Source of the DNA: CAZZBK01 sp964652155 | GTDB lineage: Bacteria; Planctomycetota; Planctomycetia; Pirellulales; PNKZ01 | Length of the DNA: 32,642 nt | Direction: 5' to 3' | NCBI GenBank assembly: GCA_964652155.1 | Contig: CAZZBK010000061.1 | Coordinates: forward strand, 1 to 32,642 | Shown here: one piece after another, positions 26,406-32,642 of the stretch | Layout of the letters: every line of letters starts with the position of its first letter | Position numbering within the stretch: position 1 is the stretch's first letter | Translations under genes and position numbers: made by a program | The notes under the pieces: model-generated | Seen by the model: only the letters and a program-made list of their open reading frames with translations | Databases searched by the model: none | Told to the model about the DNA's origin: nothing

Positions 26406-29045
26406 ATGATGCGGGCTTTCATCACGTGCATGATCGTGGCTGCGAGCGCGACACTCACATTGGCCGACGAGCGCGCGCTCAGCGAACTCGTCGAGCGGCT
26501 CGGCAGTCCACGCCTCGCCGAGCGCGTCGAGGCGCAACAGGCACTACACGCCGCCGGTGACGCCGCCGTGCCGCTGCTCAAGGAGGCGGCCAAGAACGCC
26601 GACCTCGAAATTGCCTTCCGCGCGCGGCATGTGCTGGAGCAACTCGAAAGCGGCATCGGGCCCAACACCCCCGCCGATCTCGTGGCGGCGATCGGCCGCT
26701 ATCGATTTGGCGATTTGAACGCCAAACTCGCGGCCGTTGACGTGTTCGTCAAATATGGCGAGTTCAGCCGGCTGCGCGCACTTGTCGACGCCGAAACTGA
26801 CCGCGCCACCCGCGAACAACTCAATCGCAAACTGCTGGGCGTGGTCGAGCAAGAGATTGCCCAACTGTTGGTGCAGGGAAAGTTCGACGAGGCACTCAAG
26901 CAACTTGAGCAAGGCTTGCCGCGCGGGACCGCGCCGCACTTGACCGCCTTCCTGCACTTGCGCGGGCTCTCCGCGTCGCGCATCGCGTCAATAAAAGCCC
27001 AGCCGATGCTTGATCCCCTCGCGCTTGAGGGGCAACTGCTCCGCGCCCTTTATCGCGTCGAGAAGGATTGGCCCGCCGCCGGTGCGTTGGCCAAGCAGTC
27101 CGGGGACGAAAAAGCCGTGCTCACCTCGCAATACGATGTTCACGATTGGGCCGCCATCGACACCAAGCTTGGCGGCACGGCCGTGAGCGGCAACGCTGAT
27201 GTGACCGCTCGGCTGCGATTGAGAGCCGCGCATGCCGTGGCCTCGCAAGCCCGTGGCGAACCGGCGCGAGTCAACACGCTGAAACAGGATCTGGAGGAAT
27301 TGCTCACCGCCACCGAGAGCAACGCCCCGGCCGCGTTCGACACCGCCGCGCAGCTCTTGCAGTTGGCCGGTCGACCCTTCGACGCGGTGACATTGCTCCA
27401 GGGACGACAGCGTCGCGCGATCTTCGACATCCTCCGCTACCAAGGACGCCACCGCGAGGCCTTTGCCGCGCTGGCGCTCAACGACCCGCGGCAGAACGCT
27501 CTGAGCTGGTTCGCGTCGCTCGACGCCGATGGGGCGGATGAGAGCGTGTTTCTGGCCACGCATCCCGTGCAACTGGGGCTCTCCGCCGCCAAGTCACTTT
27601 ATCTGCTGGGTGAAAAGGACCTCGCCGAGAAATTGTTCAGGGCCATCGCCCAGGTCACGCCGCGCAAAAATCCGCCGCGCGATTTGCTCCGGCTCGTGGT
27701 GAATGCCGAGCTCGAACTCGGCATCGACGAGTTGACCCTCGAGCATGCGGCGCTCTATCTGGCCAGTGATCCCAAGAGCGTTAATCTCACCGTGTTGTTT
27801 CGACAACCGGCTCCGTGGATCCAACCGTGGTGGACGCTGCTCGACAAGCTCGGCGGCGAACGCACGCCGCGCGACAAGTTTCGCGACCTGCGCGCGCTGG
27901 CGCTGAGCACGTTTCGCAAGCAACTCGACGATGCCGCTTGGCAAACGTTCGTCGCCGGAGTCGATACGCTCTCCGGACTCGAAAAAGACGACAAGAAGCG
28001 CGGTGCCGAATGCCTGGCACCTCTCGCGCAGGCCGCGCAGCTTCGTGGCGACATCGAGACGGCGAAGAGATACTGGCGCGCGGCGGCCGAGTTGCAAACG
28101 CCCAACGCCTGGCTCAAGCTCGGCGATCTGCTCGCGAGCCGTCAGGCCTGGGTCGAGGCGGCCGAGTGTTTTGCCCAAGCGGCGCTGGTTAGTCCGCGCA
28201 CGGCGCTCCCCCTGTATTTGCAAGGTCACGCGCTGCTCAAAGCCGAGCGGCCCGACGAGGGACAGCCGCTCATCGACCGGGCGCGGCTCTTGCCCCTGGC
28301 TCATGTGCAATCGCGATTCGATTTAGCCCGCGAGCTCAAAGAGCGCGGCATGACACGCGAGGCCAGCCAGGAATGGGACTTGATCATGCGCCTCGCGACG
28401 ACCGACGACTGGCCTTACTATCTCGCCGCCCAGGAACAGGCCGTGGTGCTGAGCGGCCGCGAGCCCGGCGAGGCATCGCATTTGTGGCAACGACTGCGAC
28501 TGCGATTGCTGCAAGTGCCGGCCGGGGTCGAACGCGACGGACTGCTGCGCGTGCCGCATAACGTCGCCAAGCTGAGCGCCTCGGCGCTGCTTGGCAAGGG
28601 GCAGGCCTCCGACGCGGCCAACACTCTGGCGCAAGCGCAGTCGATTCTGATCGACGACGTGCAATTGCCCATCGAGTTTTGCACGCGATTGGAGCAAGCC
28701 GATCTACGCTCGGCGGCGGACAAGCTGTTCGAGACAACCTATGCGCAACTCGACGAGACCTGTCGGCTATTTCCCCGCTCGGCCTTGCACCATAACAATC
28801 TGGCCTGGCTGTCGGTCAAATGCCAGCGTCGGCTCGACGAGGCGCTCGCGCATGCCCAGCAGGCGGTCGAGTTGCGCAAGGATCATGCCCCTTACCTCGA
28901 CACGCTGGCCGAGGCGCATTTTCAGAGCGGCCACCGCGACGAGGCGCTGAAGCTCGCGCGGCGCTGTGTGGAACTGGAGCCTGGCAACGCGCTGTACAAG
29001 CAGCAGGTCGAGCGGTTCTCGGCCGTCGAGCAGAAGCAGCCCTAG
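26406..29045 (+). CDS. Exported HEAT/TPR repeat protein of unknown function
   Basis: An 879-residue, mainly helical protein with a signal peptide (about residues 1-20, ending TLAD). A HEAT-like block lies at about 22-85 (LVERLGSPRLAERVEAQQAL, then AVPLLKEAA, then RARHVLEQLE). Scattered TPR-like helical pairs follow, clearest at about 560-620 and at the C-terminus (NLAWLSVKCQRRLDEALAHA, then AEAHFQSGHRDEALKLARRC). Such proteins usually act as periplasmic protein-binding scaffolds. Two tandem ATGs (26406 and 26409) follow GAGGATA; the second has the better spacing, so Met2 may be the true start. It lies 23 nt after the peptidase gene and is probably in the same message. It converges with the coiled-coil gene, with one base between the stops. 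Confidence 0.87.
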   Translation: MMRAFITCMIVAASATLTLADERALSELVERLGSPRLAERVEAQQALHAAGDAAVPLLKEAAKNADLEIAFRARHVLEQLESGIGPNTPADLVAAIGRYRFGDLNAKLAAVDVFVKYGEFSRLRALVDAETDRATREQLNRKLLGVVEQEIAQLLVQGKFDEALKQLEQGLPRGTAPHLTAFLHLRGLSASRIASIKAQPMLDPLALEGQLLRALYRVEKDWPAAGALAKQSGDEKAVLTSQYDVHDWAAIDTKLGGTAVSGNADVTARLRLRAAHAVASQARGEPARVNTLKQDLEELLTATESNAPAAFDTAAQLLQLAGRPFDAVTLLQGRQRRAIFDILRYQGRHREAFAALALNDPRQNALSWFASLDADGADESVFLATHPVQLGLSAAKSLYLLGEKDLAEKLFRAIAQVTPRKNPPRDLLRLVVNAELELGIDELTLEHAALYLASDPKSVNLTVLFRQPAPWIQPWWTLLDKLGGERTPRDKFRDLRALALSTFRKQLDDAAWQTFVAGVDTLSGLEKDDKKRGAECLAPLAQAAQLRGDIETAKRYWRAAAELQTPNAWLKLGDLLASRQAWVEAAECFAQAALVSPRTALPLYLQGHALLKAERPDEGQPLIDRARLLPLAHVQSRFDLARELKERGMTREASQEWDLIMRLATTDDWPYYLAAQEQAVVLSGREPGEASHLWQRLRLRLLQVPAGVERDGLLRVPHNVAKLSASALLGKGQASDAANTLAQAQSILIDDVQLPIEFCTRLEQADLRSAADKLFETTYAQLDETCRLFPRSALHHNNLAWLSVKCQRRLDEALAHAQQAVELRKDHAPYLDTLAEAHFQSGHRDEALKLARRCVELEPGNALYKQQVERFSAVEQKQP

Positions 29046-29046
29046 C

Positions 29047-30516
29047 TCACGCGGAGAGCGTGCTGTGACGCAGCTCTTTGGTCAATCGGCGAATGTCTTG
29101 TTGCAGGTGCAACCGTTCGTCGTGCCAGCGCTGTTGTTGGCGGCGATACTCTTGCTGTTCGCTGTCGAGTTCCTGTTCGCGCTGCACAAGGTGCGAAGCT
29201 TGCTGCTCGACCTCGGCCTGGCGAGTGGCGACCCATTCACGCAGCTCTTGCGTTTGCTGCTGCAGCTTGTCGTTCTGCTCCAATAGCGATTGACGCAGTT
29301 GCTCCAATTGCCGCCGCTGGCTGTCGATTGCCGTGGCCTCGAGTCGGAACTGCTGGGCGACCCGCTGGCGCGTTTGGGTCAGCGTTTGCGACAGCACCTG
29401 CGCTGGGAAAGACGCCGACAATTGTCCCCACAGCTCCTCGGTGGCTAGCCGCAGCTCAAGCGTTTCGCGATGCTGTTGCGTCACGTCCTCGTGTTCGCGT
29501 TGGAGCGTGGCTTGCCGCAAATCGAGCGCCTCGCTGCGTCGTTCGAGCAACTCGCGGCGCTCCTGCCATTGCTCCCGTTCGTCGCGCTGCCATTGCGCGA
29601 GCCGATGGCGTTCGATCTTGAGCTGAGCGTCTAGCCGTTCGCGCTCTTCGACCCATGCCTGCCGGTCGCGCGCCACCTCGTCCTGTTGGGCCAACAAAGT
29701 CTGTTCGGCCCCTTCGAGCTGCGCGGCCCGCTCGACCAATTGCTGTTCACGCGCGTCGAGGGCATGCTGGCGATCGATTTCCTGGGGCGTCGGCAGTCGC
29801 GCCCGCAGCATGATGAGCCGCGTTTGGGCGTCGATTTCCTCGGCCCGCTTCTCCAGCGCGAGCCGATGCTCTTCCAGGCGGACATGAGCGGCGCGGACCA
29901 CGGAGAGCGCCGCCTCGCGCTCTTGCACGATCCCTTGCTCCTGGCGACGTCGAGCATCCACCAGGGCCTGTCGATGCGCGGCAATGTCGTGCCGCGCAGC
30001 GCGAGTCGCCTCGACCTCATGCAGCAGCCGCCCCACGAACTGCTCGATGCGTTGGGCCTCGTCGACGTTCGATTCGACCGACTCGTCAGCCTCTCGGCTA
30101 ACCGACAGCGTGTCGAGCGATTCGACCGCCTGTCGGATGAGTTGCAGCTGCGCGGAAAAATGCTCTTCACGCTCGATGAGTTGCGCTGCGCGTTCCTGAA
30201 TCTGTTCTTGTTGATTGTTGAGCCACAGCCGCGTCTTGCGCTGTTCCTGATCGTAGCTGGCGAGTTGCCGATTGATTTCTTCTTCGCGACGGTCGAGTTG
30301 CTGCTTTTGTTCACGCAAGTGCGACATGATCTGTCGCGCCTGCTGCTGCACGTTACGCGACGGAAGTTGCGCGTCGTCTGCGTCGTCGTGGGGGGCGGCC
30401 TCGAGCGGAGTCGAGGAGCCCAGCACATGGGGCGGGTCGATCCGTGTCATCGCCGGCGGAGTCGAGTGAGCCGCGTCGGAAGCCGCCGCGGACGTCGAGG
30501 TGGTGAGCTGATTCAT
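29047..30516 (-). CDS. Long coiled-coil protein, function unknown
   Basis: A 489-residue protein rich in Gln, Glu, Arg and Leu. The first about 55 residues are Ser/Thr/Pro/Ala rich and likely disordered. From about residue 60 to the end, heptad-like stretches are nearly continuous (LDRREEEINRQLASYDQEQ, LVERAAQLEGAEQTLLAQQD). A short break occurs near SASFPAQVLSQ (about 375-390). No signal peptide or membrane helix is seen, so it should be cytoplasmic. The ATG at 30516 is preferred to the TTG at 30531. It lies downstream of trxA but is separated from it by a strong terminator, so it has its own promoter. SMC/KfrA-like annotations would reflect composition only. I do not recognise a family. Confidence 0.85.
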   Translation of the reverse strand: MNQLTTSTSAAASDAAHSTPPAMTRIDPPHVLGSSTPLEAAPHDDADDAQLPSRNVQQQARQIMSHLREQKQQLDRREEEINRQLASYDQEQRKTRLWLNNQQEQIQERAAQLIEREEHFSAQLQLIRQAVESLDTLSVSREADESVESNVDEAQRIEQFVGRLLHEVEATRAARHDIAAHRQALVDARRRQEQGIVQEREAALSVVRAAHVRLEEHRLALEKRAEEIDAQTRLIMLRARLPTPQEIDRQHALDAREQQLVERAAQLEGAEQTLLAQQDEVARDRQAWVEERERLDAQLKIERHRLAQWQRDEREQWQERRELLERRSEALDLRQATLQREHEDVTQQHRETLELRLATEELWGQLSASFPAQVLSQTLTQTRQRVAQQFRLEATAIDSQRRQLEQLRQSLLEQNDKLQQQTQELREWVATRQAEVEQQASHLVQREQELDSEQQEYRRQQQRWHDERLHLQQDIRRLTKELRHSTLSA

Positions 30517-30650
30517 CGCAACACTCGTCAAGTCGAGAGGGATGGAGGATACTCGCTGCCCACGGTTGGCCGCTAGCGGCGCATGGAACGCGCGCCAGCG
30601 ACCTTGGGGGTGGGGCGATTATCGACCGCGCGCGGACCCTGACTTGAATT

Positions 30651-30690
30651 AAAAAAGCCGTCGCGTCGAACTCAGTTCGACGCGACGGCT
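30651..30690 (-). terminator. Intrinsic terminator downstream of trxA
   Basis: A perfect 16-bp inverted repeat (30656-30671 with 30675-30690, loop of 3 nt) is followed on the minus strand by six T (30651-30656). It begins 35 nt after the trxA stop codon and would end transcription before the coiled-coil gene. Confidence 0.93.
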
Positions 30691-30725
30691 CTCAGGGGTT
30701 GTTCAGCGACTGCTCGCAACGCTGG

Positions 30726-31052
30726 CTACTTGGCGGCGTCGAGCAGCGATTGCAGTTGGGCCTTGGGCTTCACGCCCACAATGCGGTTGAGCACTTGGCC
30801 CCCTTTGAACAGGATCAGCGTGGGGATGCTCGACACCCCAAACTCCATCGCCATCTTGGGGCTGTCGTCGACGTTGAGCTTGCCGACCTTGACCGAGCCC
30901 TTGTATTCGCCCGCCAACTCTTCGATCAGCGGAGCGATCATGCGGCACGGGCCACACCAAGGGGCCCAAAAGTCGACCAGCACCGGCTGGCTGCTCTGGA
31001 GCACCTCTGCGTCAAAATTGTCGTCCGTGAAGTCAGCGACAGCACCGGCCAT
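30726..31052 (-). CDS. trxA: Thioredoxin
   Basis: A 108-residue cytoplasmic dithiol oxidoreductase, the standard thioredoxin length. The active site is WCGPC (Cys33 and Cys36), preceded by DFWAP, with the cis-proline in SIPT (Pro77) and the buried Asp27. The ending GVKPKAQLQSLLDAA is the typical C-terminal helix. GGAG lies 9 nt upstream of the ATG. The gene forms its own unit: a sigma70-like promoter about 45 nt upstream of the ATG and an intrinsic terminator just downstream. It supplies reducing power to ribonucleotide reductase and other partners. The call is secure. Confidence 0.98.
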   Translation of the reverse strand: MAGAVADFTDDNFDAEVLQSSQPVLVDFWAPWCGPCRMIAPLIEELAGEYKGSVKVGKLNVDDSPKMAMEFGVSSIPTLILFKGGQVLNRIVGVKPKAQLQSLLDAAK

Positions 31053-31097
31053 GATAAAACTCCGATAGCGTGAAATTGGGCAAAATGTCGTGCTCAG

Positions 31098-31126
31098 ATT
31101 ATAGGAATCGGCGCTTTCGCCTCCAA
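31098..31126 (-). promoter_or_regulatory. sigma70-type promoter of trxA
   Basis: On the minus strand TTGGAG (31121-31126) and a perfect TATAAT (31098-31103) are separated by 17 nt. The predicted start of transcription is near 31091, giving a leader of about 38 nt before the ATG. Confidence 0.75.
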
Positions 31127-31151
31127 GGGGCTACTGAATGTGTTTACGCAT

Positions 31152-31182
31152 TGTACGATTCTGCTTGAGACAGAACCGTACA
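31152..31182. promoter_or_regulatory. Near-perfect palindrome in the trxA-reductase divergent region
   Basis: TGTACGATTCTG (31152-31163) and CAGAACCGTACA (31171-31182) form 12-bp arms with one mismatch around a 7-nt centre. It lies about 26 bp upstream of the trxA -35 box and about 100 bp before the reductase start. It could be a dimeric regulator site or an RNA hairpin in the reductase leader. Confidence 0.5.
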
Positions 31183-31285
31183 GGACACTTCGATCGGTCG
31201 ACGGACCCCGGCCCTGCGCGAGCCCGGTTTACTCAGCACGTCATGCCGTAGTTCATCACGCACCCTGCAATAGGAGCCAACGATC

Positions 31286-32284
31286 ATGACCCCGGAATGT
31301 TTTCGTTGTCTGTACCTCACGCGACTCGATCGGGAACGCCCCACGGCCAGCGTCATGCTGCGCCCCAGCCGCGAACTGCCCGAGGGGAACGTGACCGTGC
31401 GGGTCGCTTACTCGTCGCTGAACTACAAAGACGCCCTGTCGATGCAAGGGCACCCCGGCGTGACGCGAAAATTCCCGCATGTGCCGGGGATCGACGCGGC
31501 CGGCACGGTCGTCGAGAGCGCGGATCCAAGCGTAACGGTGGGCACCGAGGTGCTCGTGACCGGTTTCGAGCAGGGGATGAATCGCTGGGGGGGATACGGT
31601 GAGTTGATCCGGGTACCGGGCGAGTGGCTGGTGCCGCTGCCACCGGGACTCACGCTGCGCGAAAGCATGATCATCGGTACCGCTGGCTTGACGGCCGGTC
31701 TGTGCTTGATCGCCCTCGAGGCGCGCGGCGTGCGGAGCGGTGAGCGGGAGGTGCTTGTGACCGGCGCGAGCGGCGGAGTTGGTTCGCTGGCGGTGGCCAT
31801 CCTCGCCCAGGCTGGCTACCGCGTGGTCGCCGCCACCGGCAAACTGCAATCGCATGCGTGGCTCACGGAATTGGGGGCCCAATCGATCATCGGCCGCGAT
31901 GAACTACTCGACACGACAGGCAAGCCGTTGCTGGCCGAGCGCTGGGGGGCGGTCATCGATACCGTCGGGGGGCACACGCTGGCGACGATCGTCCGAGCAG
32001 CACGCAGAAACGGGGTCATCGCGGCTTGTGGGCTGGTCGGAGGCATCGAATTGCCGTTGACCGTTTACCCGTTCATCCTGCGTGGCGTCGATTTGGTCGG
32101 CGTTGATTCGGCCGAGTGCCCGATCGGCCAGCGTCGCGGTGTCTGGCAACACCTGGCCAGCGATTGGAAGCCGCGGAGGCTGGAGTCGATGGTCGCCGCG
32201 GAGACGGGGCTCGACGGCGTGCAGGCCCAGGCGGAGCGGATACTCCACGGACAAGTGCAGGGGCGCGTGCTGGTGCGGCCATAA
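31286..32284 (+). CDS. YhdH/AcuI-type NADPH quinone/acryloyl-CoA reductase
   Basis: A 332-residue zinc-independent member of the medium-chain dehydrogenase/reductase superfamily. Landmarks are LNYKDAL (45-51), PGIDAAGTV (67-75), GTAGLTA (131-137), and the nucleotide loop GASGGVGS (160-167). The later sequence GRDEL and DTVGG is typical of the YhdH/AcuI branch. AcuI reduces acryloyl-CoA to propionyl-CoA with NADPH, a detoxification step in DMSP and 3-hydroxypropionate metabolism. Many family members have unproven substrates. TAGGAG lies 11 nt upstream of the ATG. The length fits the family (about 325-330). No neighbouring gene indicates the pathway, so acuI is not asserted. Confidence 0.9.
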   Translation: MTPECFRCLYLTRLDRERPTASVMLRPSRELPEGNVTVRVAYSSLNYKDALSMQGHPGVTRKFPHVPGIDAAGTVVESADPSVTVGTEVLVTGFEQGMNRWGGYGELIRVPGEWLVPLPPGLTLRESMIIGTAGLTAGLCLIALEARGVRSGEREVLVTGASGGVGSLAVAILAQAGYRVVAATGKLQSHAWLTELGAQSIIGRDELLDTTGKPLLAERWGAVIDTVGGHTLATIVRAARRNGVIAACGLVGGIELPLTVYPFILRGVDLVGVDSAECPIGQRRGVWQHLASDWKPRRLESMVAAETGLDGVQAQAERILHGQVQGRVLVRP

Positions 32285-32546
32285 GACCGAGGATGGGCGG
32301 CAAATACCATCGTGGCCGATCCGGCTTGCCTCTCTGGCAGCCTGTCTCGACGACCTCGCGATCCCCAGCGAATCGAACACACAACGAGGCCCCGAGCCGC
32401 TGCTCACGCGTCAAGGGCGGGCCGATTGTCGGCCGAAGTCGTCAACGCACCAGACTTGTGCGTCATCGGTGCGTAAAAGGGAGGGGTGTCAAACGGGCTG
32501 AATTTGGTGCTCCAACGCGCCATGCTCGATTGAAGTCGAGCGCATG
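32285..32546. other. Intergenic region with no gene seen
   Basis: The frames here are short, overlap the reductase gene or run through unrelated sequence, and have no ribosome binding site or domain. No repeat or promoter was found. Confidence 0.6.
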
Positions 32547-32591
32547 AAAAACGCCAGAAATCCCCAGATAATGGAACTCCTGGCGTTTTTT
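32547..32591. terminator. Bidirectional terminator between the reductase and tRNA-His
   Basis: AAAAACGCCAG (32547-32557) pairs with CTGGCGTTTTT (32580-32590) around a 22-nt loop. T runs follow the stem on either strand, so it could stop transcripts of the reductase from the left and of tRNA-His from the right. The loop is longer than usual. Confidence 0.7.
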
Positions 32592-32598
32592 GTGAAGG

Positions 32599-32642
32599 GG
32601 TGGCTGATGGGATTTGAACCCACGACCCTCAGAGCCACAATC
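32599..32642 (-). tRNA. tRNA-His (GTG), 3' part only
   Basis: On the minus strand the sequence gives the anticodon loop TTGTGGC (anticodon GTG at 32636-32638), the T arm GTGGG-TTCAAAT-CCCAT (32607-32623) and the acceptor arm CAGCCAC (32600-32606). The discriminator base is C (32599), the C73 that in most bacteria pairs with G-1 and marks tRNA-His. The CCA end is not encoded. The 5' half lies beyond the right edge. Confidence 0.93.

Overview
The window looks like a piece of a planctomycete chromosome, most likely Pirellulales-like. The inference rests on gene content: very large prepilin-like proteins, secreted proteins with an LExRRxL-type N-terminal motif, a DUF6807/'PmoA' family protein, a PhoD-like phosphatase with a Tat signal, HEAT/TPR exported proteins, and GC-rich coding DNA. 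No mobile element, CRISPR array or rRNA was seen. One scaffold gap of exactly 100 N lies at 1951-2050.

Region 1 (1-13868, all minus strand) is a type IV pilus / type II secretion-like cluster. In transcription order it encodes a GspE/PilB ATPase, the PilT retraction ATPase, a second GspE/PilB ATPase, the GspF/PilC platform protein, four prepilin-type proteins in a row, and a PilX/GspK-like giant that runs off the left edge. The pseudopilin genes are nearly contiguous or overlapping. The four small-pilin-type proteins are 380-470 residues instead of the usual 130-220, GspF carries an extra hydrophobic insertion, and PilT is present. Together these suggest a lineage-specific retractable or pseudopilus machine. 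No secretin, prepilin peptidase or PilMNO genes are visible here.

Region 2 (14159-18529) holds a small secreted helical protein (minus). Divergent from it are a lipoprotein, a SolA/monomeric sarcosine oxidase-type flavoenzyme 6 nt after the lipoprotein, and a secreted DUF6807 protein.

Region 3 (18532-22764, minus) encodes a Tat-exported PhoD-like phosphatase, preceded by an 898-residue CAP-domain protein with a carboxy-terminal array of about 47-residue repeats.

Region 4 (22950-29045, plus) encodes an MFS transporter, a secreted prolyl oligopeptidase and a HEAT/TPR exported protein. The last two are probably co-transcribed.

Region 5 (29047-32642) holds a coiled-coil protein (minus), then thioredoxin (minus) with a clear sigma70-type promoter and a strong intrinsic terminator. 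A divergent YhdH/AcuI-type reductase (plus), a bidirectional terminator and a truncated tRNA-His (minus) follow.

The strongest candidate for something undescribed is the Region 1 machine: giant pseudopilins, an altered GspF and two divergent assembly ATPases. The repeat array of the CAP protein comes second. All start sites, promoters and functions are read from sequence only; no database search was run.
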